Positions 33,740 through 43,132 are shown, numbered from the stretch's first letter. The stretch: DNA of 43,589 nt from Methylobacterium sp. J-076 (GCF_022829405.1 NZ_JAKSXW010000117.1:1-43589), one strand, 5' to 3'. Notes: generated by a model from the sequence alone, not told the origin. Made by a program: numbers and translations.

Positions 33740-35635
33740 TCACCGCCGCCCGAACAGCCGCTCGATGTCGGCGAGCTTCAGCTCCACCGAGGTCGGGCGG
33801 CCGTGGTTGCACTGGCCGGAATTCGGCGTCACCTCCATCTCGCGGAGCAGCGCGTTCATCTCCTCCGGCCGCAGGCGCCGCCCGGCCCGGACGGAGCCGT
33901 GGCAGCTCATCCGCGACAGCACCGCGTCGAGGCGCCGCCCGAGGGGGCCCGTCTCCGTGGCCGGCGATGCGCCGTCCTCCAGGCCGCTGGCGTCGAGGGC
34001 GTCGAGGATGTCGGTGACGAGGTCGCGCAGGCTCGCGCCGATCAGCAATGCCGGGATCTCGCGGATCAGCACGGCCCCCGGCCCGAAGGGTTCGAGGCTC
34101 AGGCCGAGCCGTTCCAGGTCCGCCGCGCAGGCGCAGAGCCGTTCCGCCGCCTCCGGCTCCATCTCGACCACGTCGGGGATGAGGAGGCCCTGCCGGGCGA
34201 TGCCGCCGGTGGCGCGCTGCGCCTTCAGCCGCTCGTAGACGAGGCGCTCGTGGGCCGCGTGCTGGTCCACGATCACGAGCCCGTCGCGGGTCTGGGCGAG
34301 GATGTAGGTGCCGTGGATCTGCGCCCGCGCGGCGCCGAGGGGATGATCCTCGCCCGGCGGCTCCGTCTCGGGTGCCGGCTCCGCCTGGGGGGGCAGGGTG
34401 GGGAGGGGGGGCAGCAGGGCCTGGGTCTCCTCCGCGAGGCCGGGGGTGGGCCGGTAGGCGGGCACCGTGTAGCCGACCGGGGCGCCGAACGAGGGCATGT
34501 CCCGGGGGATCGGCGCGGCGGCCGGGCGGAACAGGCCCGGTGCCGCGTAGCCCGTGTGGGCGGCCAGGCGCGGGGCGGTGGGGCGGAGGGCGTCGAGGGT
34601 CCGCTGGCCTCCGGTGGTGGCCGAGCGCGCCCCGCCCCGGCGAAGCGCGTCGTGGATCGCGCTCACCACCAGCGCCCGGACGAGGCCGGGCTCCCGGAAC
34701 CGCACCTCGGTCTTGGCCGGGTGGACGTTCACGTCCACGAGGTCGGGCGCGCAGGCGATGGTGAGGCCGAGCACCGGGTGCCGGTCGGAGGACAGGGTGT
34801 CGGCATAGGCGCCCCGCACCGCCCCGAGGAGCAGCCGGTCCCGCACCGGCCGCCCGTTCACCACGAGGTGGATGTGGCCCGCCGAGCCCCGGTGGTAGGT
34901 CGGCAGCCCGACATGGCCGGTGACCGCGAACCCCTCGCGCTCCAGCCCGACCGGCAGGGCGTTGGCCTGGAAGTCCGGCCCGAGCACCGCCGCGAGGCGG
35001 CGCAGCGAGGCCGCCTCGCCCGTCTCCGCCGGCAGGACGACGGGCTGGCCCGCCTCGGTGCGCAGGGTGAAGCGGATGCCGGGCTGCGCGGCGGCGAGGC
35101 GGCGGACGATCTCGCCCACGGCCGCGTTCTCCGCCCGATCGGATTTGAGGAACTTGAGCCGGGCCGGGGTCGCGGCGAAGAGGTCCGTGACCTCGATCCG
35201 GGTCCCCCGGGAGGCCGCCGCCGGGACGACCTCGCCCTTGCGGCCGGAATCCACCACGAGGCTCGCCCCGGCCTCGGCCCCCTCGGGACGGGTGGTGATC
35301 GACAGGCGCGAGACCGCGCCGATGGAGGGGAGGGCTTCGCCGCGGAAGCCGAGGGTGGCGATGGCGCCGAGGTCGCCGTCCGGCAATTTCGAGGTGGCGT
35401 GCCGCTCGACCGCCAGGGCGAGGTCGTCGGGCGTCATGCCCCGCCCGTCATCCACCACGCGGATCAGGCGCCGGCCGCCGCCCTCGATGGTGATCTCCAC
35501 CGACCGGGCGCCCGCATCGATGGCGTTCTCGGCCAGTTCTTTGACCGCCGAGGCGGGGCGCTCGACCACCTCCCCCGCGGCGATGCGGTCCACGAGGATG
35601 GGGTCGAGGCGGCGGATCTGGGCGGGGGCGGACAT
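33740..35635 (-). CDS. mutL: DNA mismatch repair protein MutL with endonuclease motif
   Basis: 631 residues. The GHKL ATPase is complete: RIAAGEVVERPASAVKELAE-NAIDAG, VVDDGRGMTPDDLALA, ERHATSKLPDGDL and TLGFRGEALPSIGAVS, followed by the transducer domain (DVNVHPAKTEVRF). A Pro-rich linker runs from about 340 to 430. The C-terminal domain has DQHAAHERLVYE near residue 455, matching the DQHA-x2-E-x4-E metal site of nicking MutL proteins. CNHGRP near residue 610 and the final LFGRR match two more endonuclease motifs. This is the MutH-independent type. No mutS is in the window. Confidence 0.97.
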   Translation of the reverse strand: MSAPAQIRRLDPILVDRIAAGEVVERPASAVKELAENAIDAGARSVEITIEGGGRRLIRVVDDGRGMTPDDLALAVERHATSKLPDGDLGAIATLGFRGEALPSIGAVSRLSITTRPEGAEAGASLVVDSGRKGEVVPAAASRGTRIEVTDLFAATPARLKFLKSDRAENAAVGEIVRRLAAAQPGIRFTLRTEAGQPVVLPAETGEAASLRRLAAVLGPDFQANALPVGLEREGFAVTGHVGLPTYHRGSAGHIHLVVNGRPVRDRLLLGAVRGAYADTLSSDRHPVLGLTIACAPDLVDVNVHPAKTEVRFREPGLVRALVVSAIHDALRRGGARSATTGGQRTLDALRPTAPRLAAHTGYAAPGLFRPAAAPIPRDMPSFGAPVGYTVPAYRPTPGLAEETQALLPPLPTLPPQAEPAPETEPPGEDHPLGAARAQIHGTYILAQTRDGLVIVDQHAAHERLVYERLKAQRATGGIARQGLLIPDVVEMEPEAAERLCACAADLERLGLSLEPFGPGAVLIREIPALLIGASLRDLVTDILDALDASGLEDGASPATETGPLGRRLDAVLSRMSCHGSVRAGRRLRPEEMNALLREMEVTPNSGQCNHGRPTSVELKLADIERLFGRR

Positions 35636-35690
35636 GCCCGGCCACGATAGCCGCTGCCCGCCTCCGGCTCCAGAGCCGGGTGCCCGCCGT

Positions 35691-36059
35691 TCAGGCGAAG
35701 CGGTTCGATCCGCCCAGGCTGATCCGCGCGGAGCCGTTGGTGCGCGTGCCGTGGGTCGGCGCGGCGTAGGGCCGGCGGGACAGGTCGTAGAGGGCGTTGC
35801 CGATCAGGCCGCCCGCCCGCCGCAGGCTCGACCCGTCGCAGGTCGCGGCGATGCGCACACCGACCTCGTGGGTGTGGCTGCGCCCGTAGAGCCAGACCGC
35901 GAGGCGCGCCCGGGTGGCCTCGGGGATGCCATCGACGAGGTCCGGCAGCGCGCCGGGCTCCGCCCGGGCGAGCCGGCCGACCGTTTCGGGCGGCACCGGG
36001 CAATCGAGGATCGGATCGTCGAAGCTGAAAGAGCGGGCCTGAGGCATCGCGACACCCAT
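35691..36059 (-). CDS. Hypothetical protein, 122 aa
   Basis: No family recognised. The frame starts at 36059 (MGVAMPQARSFSFDDPILDC) or four codons later at MPQARS. It contains AEPGALPDLVDGIPEATRAR, LAVWLYGRSHTHEVGVRIAA and SLRRAGGLIGNALYDLSRRP, a mixed alpha/beta-looking composition without signal or membrane helix. A competing shadow frame from 36079 has Arg/Ser-rich, low-quality composition, so this frame is preferred. It lies 55 bases upstream of mutL on the same strand. The 225 bases upstream are noticeably lower in GC, consistent with a promoter. Confidence 0.65.
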   Translation of the reverse strand: MGVAMPQARSFSFDDPILDCPVPPETVGRLARAEPGALPDLVDGIPEATRARLAVWLYGRSHTHEVGVRIAATCDGSSLRRAGGLIGNALYDLSRRPYAAPTHGTRTNGSARISLGGSNRFA

Positions 36060-36284
36060 CGGTTGATGCAGTCGATCATGTCGATGGAGTGGTTAACGAA
36101 ACGTAGCTCGGCCGTTTATCGCAGCGCAACGACAGGTGATGCCGCAGGCTAAAACAGCTTTGGCGCCACACTGCCCGATATTTCGGTGCAGGAAAGCAAC
36201 ACAGGCTCGGGCGTGCGGGATTTTGTGTGCCGCCTCACTTGTCGTCTGCGTTTGCTGCGCCAGAACACCCAGCCGGCGGCCGGC

Positions 36285-37043
36285 TCACCGCGGCGCCATG
36301 CGCAGGGCCCCGTCGAGCCGCACGACCTCGCCGTTCAGCATCGGGTTCGCGATGGCGTGGGCGACGAGGGCGGCGAACTCCGCCGGGCGGCCGAGCCGCG
36401 GCGGGAAGGGGACCGACTGGCCGAGGGCCTCCCGCACCGCCTCCGGCAACCCGGCCATCATCGGCGTCTCGAACACGCCGGGGGCGATGGCGACCACGCG
36501 GATCCCGTGTTGCGCCAGCTCCCGGGCGAGCGGCAGGGTGAGGCTCGCCACGGCGCCCTTCGACGCCGCATAGGCCGCCTGTCCGATCTGCCCGTCGAAG
36601 GCGGCGATGGACGAGGTGGAGACGATCACCCCGCGCTCGCCCTCGTCGTTCGGCCGCCCGCCCGCCATCGCCTGGGCGGCGAGGCGGATCATGTTGAACG
36701 TGCCGATCAGGTTGACGCGCACCACCCGCGCGAAGGCGCCGAGGTCGTGCGGCCCGTCGCGGCCGACGACCCGCCCGCCGGCGACGATACCGGCACAGTT
36801 CACCAGCCCGTGCAGGACGCCGTGGGCCTCCAGCGCCGCCTGGATCGCCGCCTGCCCGTCGGCCTCCTCGGCCACGTCGGCGCGGATGAAGGCGCCGCCC
36901 AGCGCCCGCGCGACCTCCTCGCCCCGGGGATCGAGGTCCGCCAGGACCAGCTTCGCCCCTAGCGCCGCCAGGTGCTCCGCCACGCCCCGCCCGAGGCCGG
37001 AGGCCGCGCCGGTGACGACGAAGACGTGATCGGCGATCTGCAT
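36285..37043 (-). CDS. SDR family oxidoreductase, 3-hydroxyacyl-CoA dehydrogenase type-2-like
   Basis: 252 residues, classical short-chain dehydrogenase. The NAD-binding loop is [23 protein letters not shown] fits NAD preference. Structural NAG is NCAGIVAGG; the catalytic Ser-Tyr-Lys is in [20 protein letters not shown] with SKGA following. [40 protein letters not shown] and the ending [15 protein letters not shown] closely resemble HSD17B10-type 3-hydroxy-2-methylbutyryl-CoA dehydrogenases, which act in isoleucine and branched fatty acid breakdown. It ends a liv-type transporter operon, 46 bases after livM, which fits branched-chain substrate use. Specificity is inferred. Confidence 0.9.
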   Translation of the reverse strand: MQIADHVFVVTGAASGLGRGVAEHLAALGAKLVLADLDPRGEEVARALGGAFIRADVAEEADGQAAIQAALEAHGVLHGLVNCAGIVAGGRVVGRDGPHDLGAFARVVRVNLIGTFNMIRLAAQAMAGGRPNDEGERGVIVSTSSIAAFDGQIGQAAYAASKGAVASLTLPLARELAQHGIRVVAIAPGVFETPMMAGLPEAVREALGQSVPFPPRLGRPAEFAALVAHAIANPMLNGEVVRLDGALRMAPR

Positions 37044-37089
37044 GATGGCTCCCCCGCTGGCCCGCGACGACGGCGGGGCCGGGCTTCGT

Positions 37090-38079
37090 TCACAGGGGCT
37101 TGCGCAGCCTCCGGGCGATGAGCCCGACCACGCCCTCGCGGAACAGGAGCACGCAGAGCACGAAGACGCAGCCCTGGATCACCGTCACCCAGGCCCCGAA
37201 CTGGGCGAGGTAGGTCTCCATGGTGACGATCACCAGCGCGCCGACGATCGGCCCGAACACCGTGCCCATGCCGCCGACCAGCGTCATCAGCACCACCTCG
37301 CCCGACATCGACCAGTGGACGTCGGTGAGGGAGGCGAGCTGGAACACGATGGCCTTGGTGGCCCCGGCGAGGCCGGCGAGCGTCGCCGAGAGGACGAAGA
37401 CCGCGAGCTTGTACTGATTCACCCGGTAGCCCAGCGACACGGCCCGGCTCTCGTTGTCGCGGATCGCCTTCAGCACCTGCCCGAAGGGCGAGTGGATGAT
37501 GCGGTAGATCGTCAACATCCCGAGGAAGAACACCACCGCCACGAGGCCGTACATCGCCCGGTCGTCATCGAGCCGGATCACCCCGAACAGGGCGCCGCGG
37601 GGCACCGCCTGGATGCCGTCCTCGCCCCCGGTGAACTTGGCCTGCAGGGCGAAGAAGAACGCCATCTGGGCCAGCGCCAGGGTGATCATCGAGAAGTAGA
37701 TGCCCTGCCGCCGGATCGCCAGCGAGCCGAAGACGAGCCCGAGCAGGGCCGCCGTCGCGGTGCCGACGAGGATCGCCAGTTCCGGCGACAGGCCCCAGAC
37801 CTTGGCGCCGTAGGCCGAGAGGTAGCTCGCCATGCCGAAATAGGCGGCGTGGCCGAAGGAGAGCAGGCCGCCGTAGCCGAGCAGCAGGTTGAAGGCCAGC
37901 GCGAACAGCGCGAAGCACAGCACCTTCATCAGGTACACGGGGTAGAGCACCAGCGGCGCCACCATCAGCAAGAGCGCGAGGCCGATGAAGATCTTGCGCT
38001 GGAGCGCCTTGTCGTCCCGGTTCTCGGGCACGACGGCGGCGGCGATGGGCGCGGCGTCGAGGGCGGCGGTGTCGGCCAT
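37090..38079 (-). CDS. livM: Branched-chain amino acid-type ABC transporter permease LivM
   Basis: 329 residues with about nine hydrophobic segments. LivM family motifs: [60 protein letters not shown] and [20 protein letters not shown]. The N-terminal 30 residues are Ala-rich and unconserved. It starts 23 bases after the livH stop in the order livG-livF-binding protein-livH-livM-SDR. Many 'Liv' systems carry amides, urea or aromatic compounds, so branched-chain amino acids are only the default assumption. Confidence 0.92.
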   Translation of the reverse strand: MADTAALDAAPIAAAVVPENRDDKALQRKIFIGLALLLMVAPLVLYPVYLMKVLCFALFALAFNLLLGYGGLLSFGHAAYFGMASYLSAYGAKVWGLSPELAILVGTATAALLGLVFGSLAIRRQGIYFSMITLALAQMAFFFALQAKFTGGEDGIQAVPRGALFGVIRLDDDRAMYGLVAVVFFLGMLTIYRIIHSPFGQVLKAIRDNESRAVSLGYRVNQYKLAVFVLSATLAGLAGATKAIVFQLASLTDVHWSMSGEVVLMTLVGGMGTVFGPIVGALVIVTMETYLAQFGAWVTVIQGCVFVLCVLLFREGVVGLIARRLRKPL

Positions 38080-38102
38080 GTGTGTCGAGCCTCAGTTCGC
38101 GG

Positions 38103-38990
38103 TCAGGCCGTGCGCCCGAACAGGCCGGCGGGTTTGACGAGGAGCACCAGCACCATGATCACGAAGATCACGGTGGAGGACGCCTCGGGGTAGAACACCT
38201 TGGTCAGCCCCTCCACGAGGCCCAGCGCGAAGCCGGTGATCACCGAGCCGATGATAGAGCCCATGCCGCCGATCACCACCACCGCGAAGACCACGATGAT
38301 GATGTCCGCCCCCATATTCGGGTTCACCGAGTAGATCGGCGCGGCGAGCACCCCCGCGAAGCCGGCGAGCGCCACGCCGAACCCGTAGGTCAGCGTGAGG
38401 AACAGGGGCACGTTCACGCCGAAGGCCTGGACCAGGGTGGGGTTCTCGGTGGCGGCCCGGAGATAGGCGCCGAGCTTGGTCTTCTCGATGATCAGCCACG
38501 TGGCGATGCAGACGGTGAGCGAGGCCACCACCACCCAGGCCCGGTAGTTCGGCAGGAACATGAAGGGCAGGCGCTGCCCGCCGGAGAGTTCGGGGGGGAT
38601 GGCGTAGGGCAGGCCCGACACGCCGTACTGGTTGCGGAACAGGCCCTGGATGATCAGCGCGAGGCCGAAGGTCAGGAGCAGGCCGTAGAGGTGGTCGAGC
38701 TTGTAGAGCCGGGCGATCAGCACCCGCTCCAGGACGACGCCGAACACGCCCACCACCAGGGGCGCCAGCCCCAGCGCCCACCAGTAGCCGAGGCCGAAAT
38801 AGCTGAGCAGCATCCAGGCCACGAACGCGCCCATCATGTAGAGCGCGCCATGGGCGAAGTTGATGATGTTCAACAGGCCGAAGATGATCGCCAGCCCGAG
38901 CGACAGGATCGCGTAGAACGACCCGTTGATCAGCCCGAGCAGCAACTGGCCGAACAGCGCCTGGGTCGGCACGCCGAAAATCGTCATCAT
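38103..38990 (-). CDS. livH: Branched-chain amino acid-type ABC transporter permease LivH
   Basis: 295 residues. LivH signatures: GLINGSFYAILSLGLAIIFG, LLNIINFAHGALYMMGAFVA, RAATENPTLVQAFGVNVPLF and GGMGSIIGSVITGFALGLVE. Six to eight membrane helices are visible. Two adjacent ATG codons (38990 and 38987) are possible starts. It pairs with LivM as the membrane channel of the importer. It lies 25 bases after the binding-protein gene. Confidence 0.93.
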   Translation of the reverse strand: MMTIFGVPTQALFGQLLLGLINGSFYAILSLGLAIIFGLLNIINFAHGALYMMGAFVAWMLLSYFGLGYWWALGLAPLVVGVFGVVLERVLIARLYKLDHLYGLLLTFGLALIIQGLFRNQYGVSGLPYAIPPELSGGQRLPFMFLPNYRAWVVVASLTVCIATWLIIEKTKLGAYLRAATENPTLVQAFGVNVPLFLTLTYGFGVALAGFAGVLAAPIYSVNPNMGADIIIVVFAVVVIGGMGSIIGSVITGFALGLVEGLTKVFYPEASSTVIFVIMVLVLLVKPAGLFGRTA

Positions 38991-39015
38991 GGCACGCCTC
39001 CCCCGCCGCCCGCCC

Positions 39016-40233
39016 TCAGCCCTTCACCAGCGAGCAGTTGCCGTCGCCGAGCGGGCGGAAGACCTGATCGCCGGGGATGGTCTCGAGCTTGTTGTACAGG
39101 TCCCACTCGCCCTTCGACTCGGCGGGCTTCTTGACCTCGAACAGGTACATGTCGTGGATCTTGCGGCCGTCCGCCCGTACCACGCCCTTGCCGAACAGCG
39201 GATCGTCCGTCGGCATCGCCTTCATCTTGGCGACGGTGGCGGCCCCGTCCGCGGTCGACTTGGTCTCGGCCACGGCCTTCAGGTAGTGGAGCACGTCCGA
39301 ATACACGCCCGCATGGTTCGAGGTCGGCTTCGACCCCTTCATCTGCTTGGAGAAACGGTCCGAGAAGGCGCGGGTCTGGTCGTTGAGGTCCCAGTAGAAC
39401 GGCTCGGTGAGCACGAGGCCCTGCGCGACCTTGGTGCCCAGGGAATGCACGTCCGACGAGAACACCAGCAGCCCGGCGAGCGCCTGGCCGCCCTCGGTGA
39501 TGCCGAACTCGCCGGCCTGCTTGATCGAGTTGATCGTGTCCGCGCCCGCATTGGCGAGGCCGATCACCTTCGCGCCCGAGCTCTGGGCCTGGAGCAGGAA
39601 GGACGAGAAGTCGGCGGTGGGGAAGGGCGTCTTCACCGAGCCGACGACCTTGCCGCCGTTCTTGTTGATGACGTTGGTGGTGTCGCGCTGCAGGGTCTGG
39701 CCGAAGACATAGTCGGCGGTGAGGAAGAACCATGTGGTCCCGCCGCGCTTCACCATGGCGCCGCCGGTACCGTTGGCCAGCGCCACCGTGTCGTAGACCC
39801 AGTGGATGGTGTTCGGGCTGCATTGCGAACCGGTCAGGTCGGCGGTGCCGGCGCCGGTGTCGATGAAGACCTTGTTCTTCTCCTTCGTCACCTGGCTGAT
39901 CGCCAGGGCCACGGAGGAGGTGACGCCGTCGGTGATCATGTCCACGTGATCGCGGTCGTACCATTGCCGGGCGATGGCCGCGCCCACATCCGGCTTGTTC
40001 TGGTGGTCGGCCGAGACGATCTCGACCTTCAGCCCGTGCTGCTCCGGCTTGAAGTCCTCCAGGGCGAGGCGGGCGGCGACCACCGAGCCTTCGCCGCTGA
40101 TGTCGGAATAGGCGCCCGAACGGTCGCCGAGGATGCCGATCTTGACCGCCGTCTGGGCCGAGGCCGGCGCCGTCAGCGCGACGCCCGCCATGAAGGCGCC
40201 CGCGAGGGCGGCGAGCGGGAAGCGTCCGTTCAT
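39016..40233 (-). CDS. ABC transporter substrate-binding protein, LivK/periplasmic ligand-binding type 1
   Basis: 405 residues from the ATG at 40233, eight bases after AAGGAG; a GTG at 40242 would overlap that site. Signal peptide: NGRFPLAALAGAFMAGVALT, cleavage after Ala26 (ASA-QT). The mature type-1 binding fold shows VKIGILGDRSGAYSDISGEG, VEIVSADHQNKPDVGAAIAR, SSVALAISQVTKEKNKVFID and TTWFFLTADYVFGQTLQRDT. The last pattern and FPTADFSSFLLQAQSSGAKV are like binding proteins in amide/urea or aromatic-acid systems more than classical LivK. The ligand is unknown. Confidence 0.92.
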   Translation of the reverse strand: MNGRFPLAALAGAFMAGVALTAPASAQTAVKIGILGDRSGAYSDISGEGSVVAARLALEDFKPEQHGLKVEIVSADHQNKPDVGAAIARQWYDRDHVDMITDGVTSSVALAISQVTKEKNKVFIDTGAGTADLTGSQCSPNTIHWVYDTVALANGTGGAMVKRGGTTWFFLTADYVFGQTLQRDTTNVINKNGGKVVGSVKTPFPTADFSSFLLQAQSSGAKVIGLANAGADTINSIKQAGEFGITEGGQALAGLLVFSSDVHSLGTKVAQGLVLTEPFYWDLNDQTRAFSDRFSKQMKGSKPTSNHAGVYSDVLHYLKAVAETKSTADGAATVAKMKAMPTDDPLFGKGVVRADGRKIHDMYLFEVKKPAESKGEWDLYNKLETIPGDQVFRPLGDGNCSLVKG

Positions 40234-40295
40234 CCGTGTCACTCCTTCGCGGCCCGTGCGGCCGGTCTGTTCAGTAGAAAGCTAAACTGCGCCGT

Positions 40296-41039
40296 TCACA
40301 CGCCGAGGTAGGCGTGGAGTTTGTCGATATTCGCATCAAGATCGGCATTGTCGATCCTGTCGATGACACGACCTTGCTCGATCACGAAGTGCCGGTCGGC
40401 GAGCGTCTGCGCGAACCGGAAGTTCTGCTCGACGAGGACGATAGTGTATCCGTCGGCCTTCAACTTCTGGATGGTCCGGCCGATCTGCTGGACGATGACC
40501 GGGGCCAAGCCTTCGGTCGGCTCGTCGAGCAGGATCAGCTTGGCGCCCGTGCGCAGGATCCGGCCGATGGCCAGCATCTGCTGCTCGCCCCCCGAGAGCT
40601 TGGTGCCCTGGCTCCCCGCGCGCTCCTTGAGGTTCGGGAACAGGGTGTGGATCTCGGCCACCGTCATGCCGCCCGGCTTCACCCGCGGCGGCAGCATCAG
40701 GTTCTCCTGCACGGTCAGGCTGGAGAAGATGCCCCGCTCCTCGGGCACGTAGCCGAGGCCGAGCTTGGCGATCTTGCGCGAGGCCATGCCGATGGTCTCG
40801 ACCCCGTCGTAGACGATGGAGCCGGAGCGCCGGCCGAGGATGCCGATGATGGCGCGCAGGGTCGTGGTCTTGCCGGCGCCGTTGCGGCCGAGCAACGTCA
40901 CCACCTCGCCGGCCCGCACGTCGATGTCGATGCCGTGCAGCACGTGGCTCTCGCCGTACCAGCCCTGGAGGCCGCGGACGGTCAGCAGCGGGGCGGCGGA
41001 GGCCGCGGGGGAGGGGACCTTCAGGGCTGCCTCAGGCAT
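40296..41039 (-). CDS. livF: Branched-chain amino acid-type ABC transporter ATP-binding protein LivF
   Basis: 247 residues. Walker A LLGRNGAGKTTTLRAIIG, signature TKLSGGEQQMLAIGRILRTG, Walker B KLILLDEPTEGLAPVIV and switch His-equivalent VLVEQNFRFAQTLADR, all as in LivF. YVPEERGIFSSLTVQENLML is a LivF-specific stretch. Its ATG overlaps the livG stop by eight bases, so the two ATPases are translated together. A 62-base gap follows before the binding-protein gene. Confidence 0.94.
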   Translation of the reverse strand: MPEAALKVPSPAASAAPLLTVRGLQGWYGESHVLHGIDIDVRAGEVVTLLGRNGAGKTTTLRAIIGILGRRSGSIVYDGVETIGMASRKIAKLGLGYVPEERGIFSSLTVQENLMLPPRVKPGGMTVAEIHTLFPNLKERAGSQGTKLSGGEQQMLAIGRILRTGAKLILLDEPTEGLAPVIVQQIGRTIQKLKADGYTIVLVEQNFRFAQTLADRHFVIEQGRVIDRIDNADLDANIDKLHAYLGV

Positions 41040-41808
41040 GTCCGGCCCCGATATACGCCTCGACCACGCGGGGATCCTTGGAAACGGTGGCGTAATCGCC
41101 CTCGGCGAGCACCTGCCCGCGGGCGAGGACGGTGATGCGGTCCGACAGGGAGGCCACCACCGACAGGTTGTGCTCCACCATCAGTATCGTGCGCTCCTTG
41201 CCCACCCGGCGGATGAGTTCGGCGGTGCGGTCCACATCCTCGTGGCCCATGCCGGCCATCGGCTCGTCGAGGAGGAGCATCTCCGGGTCGAGGGCCAGCG
41301 TCGTGGCGATTTCGAGGGCGCGCTTCCGGCCGTAGGAGAGCTCCACCGCCAGCGTCCTGGCGAATTCGGAGAGGCCCACCGCCTCCACCAGCTCCAGCGC
41401 CTCGGCGTCGAGGACCCGCAGGGCCTTCTCCGCCCGCCAGAAATCGAACGAATCGCCGTGCCGCCGCCGCTGCAGGGCGATGCGGACGTTCTCCATCACC
41501 GTGAAATGCGGGAAGACGGCGGAGATCTGGAAGGAACGCACGAGGCCGAGCCGCGCCACGTCGGCCGGTTTCAGGCCGGTGATGTCACGGTCCTTGTATC
41601 GGATCGTGCCGGCAGTCGGCTGAAGGAATTTCGTCAGAAGATTGAAACAGGTCGTCTTACCGGCCCCGTTGGGACCGATCAGTGCGTGAATCGTTCCACG
41701 CTCGACTTCGAGCGCAACATTGTTGACCGCACGAAATCCTTTGAATTCCATGGTCAACCCTTGAGTTGCCAGGATCACGTCCCGTCCCAAGAGCGGCCCT
41801 CCCCGCAT
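41032..41808 (-). CDS. livG: Branched-chain amino acid-type ABC transporter ATP-binding protein LivG
   Basis: 258 residues from an ATG at 41808 with little ribosome-binding site; a GTG at 41778 (VILATQGLTMEF) would give 248 residues and the usual LivG start. Walker A ALIGPNGAGKTTCFNLLTKF, signature VELSYGRKRALEIATTLALD, Walker B LLLDEPMAGMGHEDVDR and the switch His LMVEHNLSVVASLSDR are intact. First gene of the livG-F-K-H-M-SDR operon, divergent from the PLP-enzyme gene; the shared 157-base region must contain both promoters. A 6-bp dyad (CCGGCA/TGCCGG, 41896-41914) lies in it and could be an operator. Confidence 0.93.
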   Translation of the reverse strand: MRGGPLLGRDVILATQGLTMEFKGFRAVNNVALEVERGTIHALIGPNGAGKTTCFNLLTKFLQPTAGTIRYKDRDITGLKPADVARLGLVRSFQISAVFPHFTVMENVRIALQRRRHGDSFDFWRAEKALRVLDAEALELVEAVGLSEFARTLAVELSYGRKRALEIATTLALDPEMLLLDEPMAGMGHEDVDRTAELIRRVGKERTILMVEHNLSVVASLSDRITVLARGQVLAEGDYATVSKDPRVVEAYIGAGHA

Positions 41809-41965
41809 TTGTTCGGGGTTCTATGGACGAACGCAAGTCGCGCCGTCCACCTGTTTCCGCGGAAGAGGACAAACAATCCACGGCGGCTGATATGTCCGGC
41901 ACCGGTTTTGCCGGGGGGCCGGAGGGACTAAAGGGACCGCACCGGCGTGCGGAAGGAGCGAGGAT

Positions 41966-43132
41966 GTGATGACGGGATCAAAGGACGACCTCCCGGCGGA
42001 CGGGCTCGAGGCCCTTCAGACGCCCTGCCTCGTCCTCGACGAGGGCAAGCTCGCCGCCAACCTCGCCGGGATGCGGGCGCAGGTGGACCGGCACGGGGTG
42101 ACGTTCCGGCCGCACCTCAAGACCGCCAAGTCCATCGACGTGGCCCTGATGGCCATGACCGGCCCGGGAGGGCCGGCCACCGTCTCGACCCTGAAGGAAG
42201 CGGAGTATTTCGCCGAGCGCGGCGTGCGTGACCTGACCTACGCGGTCGGCATCGCGCCCCACAAGCTCGACCGGGTCGGCGCCATCCGCCGCCGCTTCGG
42301 CGCGGACCTCGCGGTGATCCTCGATTCCCTCGGCCAGGCCGAGGCGGTGTCCGAGTGGAGCCGCCGCACCGGCGATCGGCTGCCGGTCTTCATCGAGGTC
42401 GATCCGGACGGCCACCGCTCCGGCGTGAAGCCCGGCGATGCCGACCTCCTGCGGGGCATCGGCGAGCGCATCGCGGCGGGCGCGAGCCTGCGCGGGGTGC
42501 TGCTCCATGCCGGCGAGAGCTACGGCCTGTCGGACCCCGAGGCCCTGGCCGAGGCCGCCGAGGGCGAGCGCGCGGCGGCCGTGCAGGCGGCCGAGACCCT
42601 GCGGGGGGCGGGCCTGCCGTGCCCGGTGGTCAGCGTCGGCTCGACGCCCACCGCGCGCCATGCCCGCCACCTCGACGGCATCACCGAGGTGCGGGCCGGC
42701 GTCTACATGTTCGGGGATCTCGTCCAGGCGGGAATCGGCTCCTGCGCGGTGGACGACATCGCCGTGTCCGTGCTCGCGACGGTCATCGGCCACCGGCCGG
42801 ACAAGGGCTGGATCATCACCGATGCCGGCTGGATGGCGATGTCCCGGGACAGGGGCACGGCCGCGCAGGCGGTCGATCAGGGCTACGGCCTCGTCTGCGA
42901 CCGGGCCGGGCGGCCCTTCGAGGACCTGATCGTCGCCCAGGCGAACCAGGAGCACGGGGTGCTCGCCCTGCGGAAGGGCTCCGGCGCCCGGCGCCCGGAC
43001 CTTCCCATCGGCACCCTGGTGCGGATCCTCCCCAACCACGCCTGCGCCACCGCCGCGCAGTACGACCGCTACCATGTCATCGGCCGCGACGGCCGGCTCG
43101 AGGGGGAATGGCCGCGGATCAACGGGTGGTGA
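41966..43132 (+). CDS. DSD1-family PLP enzyme (D-threonine aldolase / D-serine dehydratase-like)
   Basis: 388 residues from a GTG at 41966; the next codon is ATG. AAGGAG lies seven bases upstream. The fold-type III alanine racemase-like barrel carries the PLP lysine at Lys52 (TFRPHLKTAKSIDVALM). The C-terminal domain has the metal pair His358-x-Cys360 (LPNHACATAAQYDRYHVI) used by eukaryotic D-serine dehydratase and related D-threonine or 3-hydroxy-D-aspartate aldolases. EVRAGVYMFGDLVQ and VSVGSTPTARHARHLDGITE are family stretches. It would break down D-hydroxyamino acids. Dehydratase or aldolase activity cannot be decided. It is divergent from the liv-type importer, suggesting a link to an imported compound. 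Confidence 0.88.
   Translation: MMTGSKDDLPADGLEALQTPCLVLDEGKLAANLAGMRAQVDRHGVTFRPHLKTAKSIDVALMAMTGPGGPATVSTLKEAEYFAERGVRDLTYAVGIAPHKLDRVGAIRRRFGADLAVILDSLGQAEAVSEWSRRTGDRLPVFIEVDPDGHRSGVKPGDADLLRGIGERIAAGASLRGVLLHAGESYGLSDPEALAEAAEGERAAAVQAAETLRGAGLPCPVVSVGSTPTARHARHLDGITEVRAGVYMFGDLVQAGIGSCAVDDIAVSVLATVIGHRPDKGWIITDAGWMAMSRDRGTAAQAVDQGYGLVCDRAGRPFEDLIVAQANQEHGVLALRKGSGARRPDLPIGTLVRILPNHACATAAQYDRYHVIGRDGRLEGEWPRINGW

Noticed and set aside
35804..36079. 91-aa minus-strand frame overlapping the 122-aa hypothetical
   Set aside because: Arg/Ser-rich composition typical of a shifted reading of high-GC coding DNA; the other frame has better composition.
36060..36284. Possible riboswitch or IS remnant
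   Set aside because: No recognised riboswitch core, terminal inverted repeats or transposase fragment could be seen.
41805..41845. GTTCG/CGAAC dyad between livG and the PLP-enzyme gene as an operator
   Set aside because: Only five-base arms with a 12-base centre; such matches are expected by chance.
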